64,000 nucleotides of DNA from Theropithecus gelada. Lineage: Eukaryota > Chordata > Mammalia > Primates > Cercopithecidae. Positions 1 through 10,334 of this stretch are shown piece by piece; the first letter of the stretch is position 1, and every line of letters begins with the position of its first letter. The stretch spans positions 7,325,819-7,389,818 of the forward strand of contig NC_037682.1 of NCBI RefSeq assembly GCF_003255815.1. The letters are read 5' to 3'. The notes under the pieces are model-generated. The model ran no database searches. It had not been told where the DNA came from and saw nothing but the letters and a program-made list of their open reading frames with translations. Made by a program: the position numbers and the translations under genes.

Positions 1-83
1 GTCTCGATCTCCTGACCTCGTGATCCACCCGCCTCGGCCTCCCAAAGTGCTGGGATTACAGGCTTGAGCCACCGCGCCCGGCC
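1..83 (-). mobile_element. Alu, 5' end only (cut by window edge)
   Basis: Reverse-complement Alu sequence running from 'gtctcgatctcctgacctcg' to the terminal 'gccaccgcgcccggcc'. The rest of the element lies to the left of the window. Confidence 0.95.
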
Positions 84-198
84 ATGGTGGAGTTTCTTGA
101 ATGTCAACTATATCAAATTGGTTGATGGTATTGTTCAGGTTTTCTATATGCAGCTGGTTTTTTGTCTAGTTGTTCTCTCAATTACCAAAAGAAGGTTT

Positions 199-200
<2 letters not shown>

Positions 201-234
<34 letters not shown>

Positions 235-616
235 NNNNNNNNNNNNNNNNNNNNNNNNNNNNNNNNNNNNNNNNNNNNNNNNNNNNNNNNNNNNNNNNNN
301 NNNNNNNNNNNNNNNNNNNNNNNNNNNNNNNNNNAGACGGAGTCTCGCTCTGTCGCCCAGGCTGGAGTGCAGTGGCCGGATCTCAGCTCACTGCAAGCTC
401 CGCCTCCCGGGTTCACGCCATTCTCCTGCCTCAGCCTCCCGAGTAGCTGGGACTACAGGCGCCCGCCACCTCGCCCGGCTAGTTTTTTGTATTTTTTTAG
501 TAGAGACGGGGTTTCACCGTGTCAGCCAGGATGGTCTCGATCTCCTGACCTCGTGATCCGCCCGTCTCGGCCTCCCAAAGTGCTGGGATTACAGGCTTGA
601 GCCACCGCGCCCGGCC
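201..616 (-). mobile_element. AluY-type SINE containing an assembly gap
   Basis: The poly-T head starts at about 201, then the N run, then a complete Alu body ending 'gccaccgcgcccggcc' at 616. Variants such as 'agtggccggatctcagctca' match the Old World monkey AluY lineage. Confidence 0.93.
235..334. other. Assembly gap (100 N)
   Basis: Exactly 100 N between a poly-T run and the start of an Alu body. This looks like a placeholder of arbitrary length at a homopolymer that could not be read through. Confidence 0.99.
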
Positions 617-620
617 AGGT

Positions 621-920
621 TTTCTTTTTTATGAGATGGAGTTTCACTCTTGTCCCCCAGGCTGGAGTGCGATGGCACAGTCTTGGCTCACTGCAACCTC
701 TGCCTCTGGGATTCAAGCAATTCTCCTGCCTCAGCCCCCCACCCCAAGTAGCTGGGATTACAGTCACCTGCCACCACGCCTGACTAATTTTTGTATTTTT
801 CACAGAGACGGATTTTTACCATGTTGGCCAGGCTGGTCTAGAACTCCTGACCTCAGGTGATCCACCTGCTCTGGCCTCCCGAAGTGCTGGGATTACAGGC
901 ATGAGCCACTGCGCCCAGCC
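621..920 (-). mobile_element. Alu (S-like)
   Basis: Full-length dimeric Alu in reverse orientation, from 'tttctttttt atgagatgg' to 'gccactgcgcccagcc'. Confidence 0.92.
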
Positions 921-980
921 CAAAAGAAGGTTTTCAAATCTCTGACAATTGTGCATTTGTTGGTTACTTATTTATTTATT

Positions 981-1338
981 TAGAGACGGAGTCTCACTCT
1001 GTTGCCCAGGCTGGAGTGCAGTGGTGCAATCTTGGCTCACTGCAACCTCTGCCTCCCAGGTTCAAGCGATTCTCCTGCCTCAACCTCCCAAGTAGCTGGG
1101 ATTACAGGCTCACTGCAACCTCTGCCTCCCAGGTTCAAGCAATTATCCTGCCTCAGCTTCCTGAGTCGCTGGGATTACAGGTGCCCACCACCATGCCTGG
1201 CTAATTTATTTGTATATTTAGTAAAGATGGGGTTTCACCATGTTGGCCAGGCTGGTTTTGAACTCCTGACCTCAAGTGAGCTGCCTGCCTTGGCCTCCCG
1301 AAGTGCTGAGATTACAGGTGTGAGTCACTGCACTGGCC
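981..1338 (-). mobile_element. Alu with internal 73-bp tandem duplication
   Basis: Reverse Alu about 60-70 bp longer than usual. The block beginning 'cactgcaacctctgcctccc' occurs at 1038 and again at 1111, each copy ending in 'gctgggattacagg'. Confidence 0.9.
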
Positions 1339-1465
1339 TTTTTTTGTATTTTTACTAGACACAGGGTTTCACCATGTTGGCAAGGGTGGTCTCAAACTCC
1401 TGGCCTCAAGTGAGCCACTTGCCTCAACCTTCCAAATTGCTGGGATTACAGCCACTGCACCCAGT
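1339..1465 (-). mobile_element. Alu fragment, one monomer part
   Basis: From 'tttttttgtatttttactag' to 'gccactgcacccag'. It abuts the preceding Alu directly, with no poly-T head of its own. Confidence 0.8.
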
Positions 1466-1497
1466 TGATTTTTCATATTTTTTTGTAGAGATGGTTT

Positions 1498-1803
1498 TTA
1501 ATTTTATTTTTATTTTTTATTTTTTGAGACAGAGTCTCGCTCTGTGGCCCAAGAGTACAGTGGCACCATCTTGAGTCACTGCAACCTCTGCCTTCCGGGT
1601 TCCAGCGATTCTCCTGCCTCAGCCTCCCAAGGAGCTGGGATTACAGGTGTGTGTCACCATGCCTGGCTAATTTTTGTATTTTTAGTAGAGACGGGGTTTC
1701 ACCACGTTGGCCAGGCTGGTCTCAAACTCCTGACCTCAGGTGATCTGCCCACCTCAGCCTCCCAAAGTGCTGGGATTACAGGCACGAGCCACCGTGCTCA
1801 GCC
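1498..1803 (-). mobile_element. Alu (S-like)
   Basis: Full-length reverse Alu beginning in a T/A-rich head and ending 'gccaccgtgctcagcc'. Confidence 0.9.
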
Positions 1804-1825
1804 GGAGATGGAGTTTTGAGGGAAG

Positions 1826-1945
1826 ATCTTTTGAGCCTGGGAGCCCAGGAGGTTGAAGTGCAGTGAGCCAAGATCGCACCACTACACTCTGGCCTGGGTG
1901 AGAGTGAAACCTTGTCTCAAAAAAAGAAAAGAAATAAAAATTGTA
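1826..1945 (+). mobile_element. Alu 3' fragment
   Basis: Forward right-arm fragment starting 'cttttgagcctgggag' and ending in an A-rich tail at the very edge of the Tigger relic. Confidence 0.8.
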
Positions 1946-2192
1946 AGAGTAAGTATATTTGCTATTAAGTGGAAATGGATCATCATAAAGGTCTTTATCC
2001 TCATTGCCTTCATGTTGAGTAGGCTGAGGAAGAGGAATGGTTGGTCTTGCTATCTCAGGGGCAGCAGAGGCAAAAGAGGTGGAAGGGCAGGCGGGAGAGG
2101 CAGGCACACTCTGGTGTAACTTTACGGAAATACATTGTAACTTCTGTCTGACATTTTTGCTTTTTCATTTCTCTAAAAATGTTTCTATATAG

Positions 2193-2675
2193 CAGCAGTC
2201 CCAACCTTTTGGGCACCAGGGACTGGTTTTATGGAAGACCTTTTCCCATAGATGGGGTTAAGGGGGTGGTTTCGGGATGATTCAAGCACTTTATATTTAT
2301 TGTGTGCTTTATTTCTATTATTATTACATTGTAACACACAATGAAATGATTATACAGCTCACCCTAAGGTGGAATCAGTAGGAGCCCTGAGCTTGTTTTC
2401 TTGCAACTAGATGGTCCTTTCTGGGGTGAGAGAAGACAGTGACAGATCACCAGGCATGAGATTCTCATAAGGAGCTGGCAACCCAGATCCCTCACACACA
2501 CAGTTCACAATGGGGTTTGCTCTCCTATGATCTGACAAGAGGTGGTGCTTACATGGGAATGCAAGTGACGGGGAACAGATGTAGATGCAGATGAAGCTTG
2601 TGTTTGCCTGCTCACCCGTCACTCACCTCCTGCTGTATGGCCTGGTGCCGGTGGCCTGGGGGCTGGGGACCACTG
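2193..2675 (-). mobile_element. MER1-type hAT-Charlie non-autonomous element
   Basis: The ends are inverted relatives, 'cagcagtccc' at left and 'gggaccactg' at right. They are flanked by an 8-bp duplication, 'ctatatag' (2185-2192) and 'ctatatgg' (2676-2683), which agree at 7 of 8 positions. An 8-bp target-site duplication is diagnostic of hAT elements. It lies inside the older Tigger relic. Confidence 0.8.
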
Positions 2676-3387
2676 CTATATGGTATTAATCCTTCTTCCA
2701 CTGTTTGATTGAGTTTCAGTGCCTGCATCGCAGAAGGGTCCATGTCATAAAAGATGTCAAAAGTGGTCTTGAATAATCAGAACCCTTCTCCTAGACTGTC
2801 TAATGTTAATTGTTTTCTGCCACTGCTGCTTCTACATCTTCTTCTTCATCTGGCACAGGTTCAGAAGCACTCATCTCTATCATGTCATCTTCTGTTAATT
2901 TGTCTTGGGTGGTGTCTATTAAACTCTTTGATTCCCCTGAGATCCATATCAAACCCTTCACCCCATCTTTTTTGCCATATCCACAATCTTTTTCATGATT
3001 TCCTTGCTTGGCTTTATCATCAATCCTGTGAAATCATGCATAACATCTGGATGCAGTATTCTCCAGTAGGAATTTATTGTTTCAGGCTTGATGGTTTTCA
3101 TGGCTTTTTCCATAATAATGATGGCATCTTCAGTGGTATAATCCTTCCAGACTTCCACAATGTTCTATCAGGGTTCGCTTCCATAGAGTTGACAGTCCTT
3201 TCCATAGAGTACCATGTATATGTATAATGAGTCTTTAAGGTCCTTATGATCCCCTGATCTAGAGGCTGAATTAGAGACAGTGTGTTTGGAGACAAGTAGA
3301 CCACTTTGACACCTTCGGTATTGAACTGATGGGGTTCAATGCCAAGGGCATTGTCCAATAACAAGAGAATTTTAAAAGGCAAAACCA

Positions 3388-3686
3388 GGCCAGGTGTAGT
3401 GGCTCTCCCCTGTAATCCCAGCACTTTGGGAGGCCGAGGCGGCCACATCACTTGAGGTCAGGGGTCTGAGACCAGCCTGGCCAACATGGTGAAACCCTGT
3501 CTCTACTAAAAATACAAAAATTAGCTGGGCATAGTGGTGTGTGCCTGTAATCCCAGTTACTTAGGAGGCCGAGGCAGGAAAATCGCTTGAACCCAGGAGG
3601 TGGAGGCTGCAGTGAGCTGAGATCACGCTACTGCATTCCAGCCTGGGTGACAGAGTGGGACTCCATCTCAAAAAACAACAAAAAAA
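3388..3686 (+). mobile_element. Alu inserted in the Tigger transposase
   Basis: Forward Alu ending in an A-rich tail. A duplicated 'aaaaggca' flanks it and splits the transposase reading just before 'LLLLDNALG'. Confidence 0.92.
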
Positions 3687-4033
3687 GGCAATCCCCTTAC
3701 TGACAAGGTACGTCCTGACTTCAGGGACAAAGTATCAATGAAATCGATCCAGAAAAAGGGTGCTCGTCCAGGCTTTCTTGTTGTACAACCAAAAAATTGG
3801 CCGCTGGTGTTTTTCTTTCCCTTCGGCTTGGGGGTTAGCAGATTTATAGATAAGGGCAGCCTTCATAATAAACCTGACTGCATTTGCACAAAACAGTAGA
3901 GTTGGTTTATCTTTTCTTTCCTTAAATTCTACTGCTCACTTCTCTTCCTTACTAATAGAGGTCTTTTGTGGTTTTCTGTTTTCTTCTGCATTAAAAACCT
4001 GTCCAGGCAGGTACTTTTCTCCTCTTTTCTTTC

Positions 4034-4632
4034 TTTTTTGAGACAAAGTCTCACTCCCATTGCCCAGGCTGGAGTACAGTGGCACAGTCACAGCTCACTG
4101 TAGCCTCAACCTCCTGGACTCAGGTGATCCTCCCACCTCAGCCTCCTGAGTAGCTGGGACTACAGGCATTTGCCACCACGCTTGGTGATTTTTTTTTTTT
4201 TTTTTTGAGACAGAGTCTCGCTCTGTTGCCCAGGCTGGAGTGCAGTGGCACGATCTTAGCTCACTTAGCTCCGCCTCCCAGGTTCACGCTGTTCTCCTGC
4301 CTCAGCCTCCCAAGTAGCTGGGACTACAGTCGCCCGCTACCACGCCCAGCTAATTTTTCGTATTTTCAGTAGAGATGGGGTTTTGCCATGTTAGCCAGGA
4401 TGGTCTCCATCTCCTGACCTCGTGATCCGCCCACCTCGGCCTCCCAAAGTGATGGGATTACAGGCGTGAGCCACCGCGACCGGCCTTTTTATTTTTTTCT
4501 TTTTTTGTTTTTAGTAGAGATGGGGTTTCACCATATTGCTCAGGCTGGTCTTGAACTCCTGAACTCAAGCAATCCACCCACCTCGGCCTCCCAAAGTGCT
4601 GGGATTAGAGGTGTGGGCCACCGCGCTGGGCC
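4034..4632 (-). mobile_element. Older Alu, split by a younger Alu
   Basis: The first part is 4034-4190. The second part resumes at 4486 and ends 'gccaccgcgctgggcc' at 4632. The interruption falls at the A-rich linker between the monomers. Confidence 0.85.
4191..4485 (-). mobile_element. AluY nested in an older Alu
   Basis: Poly-T head followed by a complete body ending 'gccaccgcgaccggcc'. It is less diverged than its host. Confidence 0.88.
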
Positions 4633-4712
4633 TCAATTATTTTCTTATTGGCATCTCAGAACTCATCTTTTGTCTCTTGGTAGGTAAAACCTGCTTTTCC
4701 TGTTATCTTGAC

Positions 4713-5024
4713 TTTTTTTTTTTTTTTTTCCTTTTTCTTTTGAGGCAGAATCTCACTCTCATCACTCAGGCTGGAGTGCGGTGGCACCAACACAGCTCAC
4801 TGCAGCCTCGACCTCTGGGCTTAGGTGATTCTCCTACCTCAGCCTCTCAAGTAGCTGGGACTATAGGTGCATGCCACCATGCCTGACTAATTTTTAGTAC
4901 TTTTAGCAGAAATAGGGTTTTGCCATGTTTCCCAGGCTAGACTCAAACTTCTGGGCTCAAGCAGTCCTCCCATCTTGGCCCCCCAAAGTGCTAGAATTAT
5001 AGGCATGAGTCACCGCACCCAGCC
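4713..5024 (-). mobile_element. Alu (J/S-like)
   Basis: Long poly-T head and a diverged reverse Alu body ending 'caccgcacccagcc'. Confidence 0.88.
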
Positions 5025-5747
5025 TCTCTTGACATTTGTAAAGCCAAACTTCTTTCTAAAACTACCAAACCATCCTTTGATGGCATTAAATTCTCTAGTG
5101 TTAGATCCCTCACCTTCCTTTTGCTTTGTCATGTAATGACTTCACTTTTTCTCAAATCACATTAGAGTCCACATGTACTCCTTTCTTATAGCAATCCTGC
5201 ACCCACATAAAAGCTGCATTTTCAATATGACATAAAAAGGTATTTTGCAAAAAGTGCAAGATTTTCACACCTCCTGGTATAGCTTCACCGATTTCCTCTT
5301 TTTTTTTTTTTTTTTTACAATAGTCCTTACACTGGATTCATCTATCTTGAAATAGTGGACAACCACAGGTACAGACCTCAATCTGTGGAACATATCAAGC
5401 AACTCAGATTTTTGTTGAAATGTCATAACTTTTCTCTGCTTCCTGGAGTGCTCCCAGCATTAATAGTGGCACTTCACTTGGGTCCTATGCCAAAATTCAA
5501 GGTAGTATTGCACGAGACAATGAAAACTCCATGAGAACTGCAAGAGATCACCTTTTTACTGCAATAGGCAAGTTACTAGAGGGCAAACTGCTCATGCAGA
5601 GATGATTAGTGTCACAGCATTTTAAGTGGATACTCGAAACAACTGAACTCAATGCAATAGCAACAGAAGGTGGTTATAAAATTATTACAGTAGTACAGTA
5701 TGTACTAATTTTATGCAGTTATGATTTAATACGGCATCGAAATTTTT

Positions 5748-6132
5748 CTTTTTTTTTTTTTTGAGACAGGGTCTCCCTCTGTCACTCAGGCTGGAGTGCA
5801 GTGGCATGATCACGGGTCACTGCAATTTTGACGTGGGCTCAAGCGATTCTCTCACCTCAATCTCCCAAGTAACAGGGACTACAGGTGTGTACCACTATGC
5901 CCAGTTAATTTTTTCAGCAATTTTTTTGTAGAGACAGGGTCTGGCTATGTTGCCCAGACTGTAGTGCAGTGGCATGATCACGGCTCACTGTAACCTCAAA
6001 TTCCTGGGCTCAAGTGATCCTCCTGCCTCACCTTCCTGAGTAGCTAGGACAGTACGCACGTGCCTCAAGTGATCCTCCCATCTTGGCCTCCCAAAGTGCT
6101 CTGATTACAGGTCTTGGCCACCTCATCCAGCC
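5748..6132 (-). mobile_element. Rearranged Alu with two left-arm copies
   Basis: 'gtgcagtggcatgatcacgg' occurs twice (about 5797 and 5970) and the terminal part is shortened. The element is therefore a composite rather than a simple dimer. Confidence 0.8.
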
Positions 6133-6315
6133 AATTTTAACTTCTTGTAATAGATTTATCTATATTTCATTGTAGTAAATGATTAAACAGACTAGTATCT
6201 ATATTTGGTGCATTCATGACACACCAAACTTTCTCTTAATTTTTCAATATTTCTAGGCTATGTGGTTGGTTTGTACATTTTTCAAATTGTTGCAAATTTC
6301 TAAAAAAAAATTCCA

Positions 6316-6319
<4 letters not shown>

Positions 6320-6346
<27 letters not shown>

Positions 6347-6626
6347 GAGACGGAGTCTCACTCTGTCACCCAGGCTGGAGTGCTGTGGCCGGATCTCAGC
6401 TCACTGCAAGCTCTGCCTCCCGGGTTTAAGCCATTCTCCTGCCTCAGCCTCCCGAGTAGCTGGGACTACAGGCGCCCACCACCTCGCCCGGCTAGTTTTT
6501 TGTATTTTAAGTAGAGACGGGGTTTCACCATGTTAGCCAGGATGGTCTCGATCTCCTGACCTCGTGATCCACCCGTCTCGGCCTCCCAAAGTGCTGGGAT
6601 TACAGGCTTGAGCCACCGCACCCGGC
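6320..6626 (-). mobile_element. AluY
   Basis: 25-nt poly-T head, low divergence, ends 'gccaccgcacccggc'. A short duplication, 'caatgtattt', flanks it. Confidence 0.93.
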
Positions 6627-6650
6627 GCAATGTATTTATTGAAAAAAACT

Positions 6651-6945
6651 GGCTGGGCATGATGGCTCATGCCTGTAATCCCAGCACTTTGGGAGGCCAA
6701 GGCAGGTGGATCACGAGGTCAGGAGTTCAAGACCAGCCTGGCCAAGATGGTGAAACCCCATCTTTACTAAAAATACAAAAAAATTAGCCAGGCGTGGTGG
6801 CAGGTGCTTGTAATCCCAGCTGCTCGGGAGGCTGGGGCAGAGAATTGCCTGAACCCGGGAGGCAGAGGTTGCAGTGAGCCAAGATCACACCACTGCACTC
6901 TACACTGGGTGACAGAGCAAGACTCCATCAAAAAAAAAAAAAAAA
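6651..6945 (+). mobile_element. Alu with expanded purine tail
   Basis: Forward Alu whose A tail has grown into the neighbouring GA-rich simple repeat. Confidence 0.92.
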
Positions 6946-7128
6946 GCAAGAAAGAAGGAAAAAGAAAGAAAGGAGAAAGGAAAGGAGAAAGGAAAGGAAA
7001 GGAGAGGAGAAAGGAAAGGAAAGGAAAAAGGAAAGGAAAGGAGAAAGGAAAGAGAGGAGAAAGGAGAGGAGAGGAGAAAGGAGAGAAGAGGGGAGAGGAG
7101 GGGAGGGGAGAGGAGGGGAGGGGAGGGA
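6946..7128 (+). repeat. Polypurine (AAAGG/AGAGG)n simple repeat
   Basis: About 180 bases of almost pure A/G, grading from AAAGG-like units to GGGGA-like units. It grew from an Alu tail, a common origin of primate microsatellites. Confidence 0.95.
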
Positions 7129-7189
7129 ACAAACAAACTTGTGTGGATCCAGGCAGTTCAAACCCATGCTGTTCAAGGGTCAACTGTAT

Positions 7190-7345
7190 ATTTCTTTTAG
7201 ATACTATATAGTTGGATCTTGATTTTTTTAAAGACAGTCTCACTCTGTCACCCAGGCTGCTGTCTTTTAGTTGGAGTGTTAAATTGGAGTGTTTATATTG
7301 AAAGTAGTTATTAATATGGCTGGGCATAGGTCTACATTAGTTTGC
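7190..7345 (-). mobile_element. L1 fragment
   Basis: Contains 'ttggagtgtttatattgaaa' and flanking sequence, which I recognise from the L1 ORF2 region. A short Alu-like scrap sits at 7220-7258. Confidence 0.5.
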
Positions 7346-7349
7346 TGGA

Positions 7350-7428
7350 GTTGTACTGTGGTCTGAATGTGTCCCCAAAATTGATGTGTTGAAAGCTCAG
7401 TCCCCAACGCAATAATATTAGAAAGTGG

Positions 7429-7470
<42 letters not shown>

Positions 7471-8046
7471 AGATGGAGTCTTGCTCTGTCGCCCAGGCTG
7501 GAGTGCAGTGGCACTATCTCAGCTCCTTACAACCTCCATCTCCCAGGTTAAAGCAATTCTCCTCCCTCAGCCTCCTGAGTAGCTGGGATTACAGGTATGC
7601 ACCACCACGCTTGGCTAATTTTTGTATTTTTAGTACAGACAGGGTTTCACTAAGTTGGCCAGGCTGGTCTTGAACTCCTGATCTCAGGTGTTCTGACTGC
7701 CTCGGCCTCCCGAAGTGTTAGGACTACAGGTGTGAAACACCATGCTCGGCCTAGAAGGTGGGGTCCTTTAAGATGTTTTTAGATCATAAAGACTCCGCCC
7801 TCATGAATGGATTAATATCACTATGAAGAGGGCTTGTGGGAGTGGGTTCACTCTCTCTTGCCCTTCTGCTTTTCTGCCGTGTGAAGACACAAAGTTCATT
7901 CTCTCTTGTTCTTGTGCCTTCTGCCATGTGAGGATGCAATCAGAAGACTTGGATGCTTTTGGAACTATGAGAGAATAAATTTCTGTTCTTTATAAATTAT
8001 CCAGTCTCAGATATTCTGTTATAGCATCACACAACAGACTAAGACA
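7350..8046 (+). mobile_element. ERVL-MaLR solo LTR (MST/MLT-like)
   Basis: Starts near 'tgtggtctgaatgtgtcccc' and ends 'cacaacagactaagaca'. It contains 'agagaataaatttctg', a polyadenylation-like site of this LTR class, and is interrupted by one Alu. No internal retroviral genes adjoin it. The subfamily is not assigned. Confidence 0.65.
7431..7751 (-). mobile_element. Alu inserted in the MaLR LTR
   Basis: 39-nt poly-T head. The duplication 'agaaagtgggg'/'agaaggtgggg' flanks the element. Confidence 0.92.
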
Positions 8047-8340
8047 GGTTGTCATAACAAAGAACCACAGATTGGGTAGCTTAAACAACAGAAATTTATT
8101 TTCTCACAGTTCTGGGGGCTAGAAGTCTGAGATCAAGGTGTTGAGACGGTTGATTCCTTTTGGGGGCCATGAGAAAAGGATCTGTTCTAGGTTCTATTCT
8201 CTCCCTTCCGCTTGTAGATGGCTGTCTCCACATCATCTTTCCTCTGTTATGTGTCTATGTCTGAATTTTCTCTTATGAGGACACCAGTCATAGAGGAGTA
8301 GGGTCCACCCTAAGACCTCATTTTAACTTAAAACCTCTGT
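8047..8340. mobile_element. Ancient interspersed repeat, family not assigned
   Basis: The phrases 'cagaaatttattttctcaca' and 'gaggacaccagtcata' are of a high-copy old mammalian repeat I have seen often. I cannot name its family with certainty. Confidence 0.4.
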
Positions 8341-8341
8341 A

Positions 8342-8641
8342 GGCCAGGTGCGGTGGCTCAAGCCGATAATCCCAGTACTTTGGGAGGCCGAGGCAGGTGG
8401 GTTATCTGGGGTCAGGAGTTCGAGACCAGCCTGGCCGACACAGCGAAACTCCATCTCTACTAAAAATACAAAATATCACCAGGTGTGGTGGTGTGTGCCT
8501 GTAGTCCCAGCTACTTGGGAGGTTGAGGCAGGAGAATTGCTTGAACCCAGGAGCTGGAGGGTGCAGCGAGCCAAGATCGTGCCATTGCACTCCAGCCTGG
8601 GTGATACAGCGGGACTCCATCCAAAAATCAAAAACAAAAAA
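8342..8641 (+). mobile_element. Alu
   Basis: Forward Alu flanked by the duplication 'acctctgt'. Confidence 0.92.
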
Positions 8642-8661
8642 CACCTCTGTACAGATTCTAT

Positions 8662-8951
8662 CTGTAATCCCAGCACTATGGAAGGCTGCGGGGGGTGGGG
8701 GGGGGGGTGGCGGATCACGAGGTCATGAGTTCGAGACCAGCCTGGCCAATGCAATGAAACACCGTCTTTACTAAAAATACAAAAATTAGCCAGGTGTAGT
8801 GGTCTGTGCCTGCAGCCCCAGCTACTCAGGAGGCTGAGGCAGGAGAATAGCTTGAACCCGGGAGGCGGAGGTTGCAGTGAGCCAAGACCATACCATTACA
8901 CTCCAGCCTGGGTGACGGAGTGAGACTCCATCTCAAAAAAAAAAAAAAAAA
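8662..8951 (+). mobile_element. Alu lacking its first bases
   Basis: Starts at 'ctgtaatcccagcactatgg'. It carries an unusual G-run (8690-8707) where the normal 'gaggccgaggcgggcgg' would be. Confidence 0.9.
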
Positions 8952-8955
8952 TTCT

Positions 8956-9256
8956 GGCCGGGCGCAGTGGCTCACGCCTGTAATCCCAGCACTTTGGGAG
9001 GCTAAGTTGGGCGGATCATGAGGTCAGGAGATCGAGACCATCCTGGCTAACACTGTGAAACCCCGTCTCTACTAAAAAAACAAAAAAATTAGCTGGGCGT
9101 GGTGGCGGGTGCCTGTAATCCCAGTTACTCGGGAGGCTGAGGCAGGAGAATGGCATGAACCCAGGAGGTGGAGCTTGCAGTGAGCCGAGATCACGCCACT
9201 GTACTTAAGTCTGGGCGACAGAGCAAGAAACCATCTCAAAAAAAAAAAAAAAAAAA
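8956..9256 (+). mobile_element. AluY/Sx
   Basis: Forward full-length Alu in tandem with the preceding one, tail of about 20 A. Confidence 0.93.
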
Positions 9257-9279
9257 TTTCTATCTGTAAATATTAGGAG

Positions 9280-9405
9280 GATGACTTGAGCCCATGAGTT
9301 TGAGGCAGTAGTATGCTATGGCTGCGCCTGTGAATAGCCACTGCACTCCAGCCTGGGCAACATAGCAAGACCCTGTCTCTAAAATTAAATAAATAAAGAA
9401 AGAAA
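9280..9405 (+). mobile_element. Alu 3' fragment
   Basis: Right-arm remnant with 'cactgcactccagcctggg' and an AT-rich tail. Confidence 0.8.
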
Positions 9406-9600
9406 TATTACAAACACAATGAAATAAATAAATTAGGCAAGGATTATTAACACTAAGGCCAATGGCTGATAGATTGTTGGGGAACATGGTCTCAACTTAC
9501 CACCCAACAAGTTATTTATTTTTACATGTGGAAAAGAGCTCCCTCTCAATAGAGAGATCTAGCAGATACCATCTTAACCGAGTAAATAAACTTAGTATCG

Positions 9601-9910
9601 ACTGGGCGCAGTGGCTCACGCCTGTAATCCTAACACTTTGGGAGCCCAAGGCAGGCAGATCACCTGAGGTTTGGGGTTCAAGACCAGCCTAGCCAACATG
9701 GCAAAACGCTGTCTCTACTAAAAATACAAAAATTAGCTGGGCATGGTGACTCATGCCTGTAATCCCAGCTACTAGGGAGGCTGAAGCAGGAGAATCACTT
9801 GAACCCAGGAGGCAGAGGTTGCAGTGAGCGGAAACCGTGCCACTGCACTCCAGCCTGGGTGACAGAGTGAAACTCTGCCTCAAAAGAAAAAATAAAAATA
9901 AAAAGTAAAA
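9601..9910 (+). mobile_element. Alu
   Basis: Flanked by the imperfect duplication 'ataaacttagtatc'/'ataaactcagtatc'. Confidence 0.92.
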
Positions 9911-10334
9911 TAAACTCAGTATCATCAATGGGATAAGGCAACATTACATGACTAAAGTAATGCAACGAATAGGAAGAACATGTTATACAATATCCTTAGT
10001 ATTCTTGTAGTATTATGTAGTATTCTTGCAAAAAGGCTTACTGTGAATCTAATTATAAAGAAACATTCAAAGAGACCCAAATTGAAGGATATCCTACAAG
10101 ACAATTTGGATTCTTCAAAAATGTCAATGTCATGAAAAACAAAAAGACAGGAAGACCATTCTAAATTAAGAAAGAATCAAGAGACATGACAACCAAATAC
10201 AATCAGTGATCCCTCATTCAATCCTGAATCAGATATTTTTTTAAAGCTGTAATGGAAAACATAGGGATATTTAGAGAAATGTAATTATGATCTGTAGTCT
10301 AGATAATAATATTGCATTTTTATTTCTTGGTCAC

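Larger units (their letters stand above)
2754..5560 (-). pseudogene. Degenerate Tigger (pogo/TIGD-like) transposase
   Basis: Minus-strand reading recovers transposase blocks in the right order. The DNA-binding region lies at about 5560-5040 (including a stretch like 'FLCHIENAAFMWVQDCYKK'). The segment at 3990-3690 corresponds to the part preceding the catalytic core. The DDE-type core lies at 3386-3098, with 'LLLLDNALG' and 'QPLDQGIIRTLK'. A C-terminal block ('YTTEDAIIIMEKAMK') lies at 3158-2958. Stops, frame changes and Alu insertions interrupt it, so it cannot encode a transposase. It is domesticated only if a spliced transcript exists, and nothing here suggests that. Confidence 0.8.
1946..7187 (-). 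mobile_element. Tigger2-like pogo DNA transposon relic
   Basis: On the minus strand the element begins at 7187 with a terminal inverted repeat, 'cagttgacccttgaac', next to a TA dinucleotide at 7188-7189, as expected for Tc1/mariner-pogo target sites. Tigger non-coding sequence follows in pieces (about 7131-7187, 6133-6319, 5540-5747), then transposase-derived sequence, then 3' sequence to about 1946. The far terminal repeat is not visible and was probably lost where Alus now abut. At least eight Alus and a MER1 element are inserted in it, so only part of the interval is Tigger DNA. The family name is from memory of the consensus. Confidence 0.8.

Noticed and set aside
201..1803. Many short 'proteins' with motifs such as SPRLECSG or VAGTTGARH
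   Set aside because: Standard translations of Alu sequence, found throughout the window.
2754..3451. Possible domesticated transposase gene
   Set aside because: Frame breaks, internal stops and an Alu inside the core region; no promoter or splice evidence.
6804..7211. Apparent Lys/Glu/Arg-rich protein
   Set aside because: It is a translation of the Alu tail and the polypurine simple repeat.
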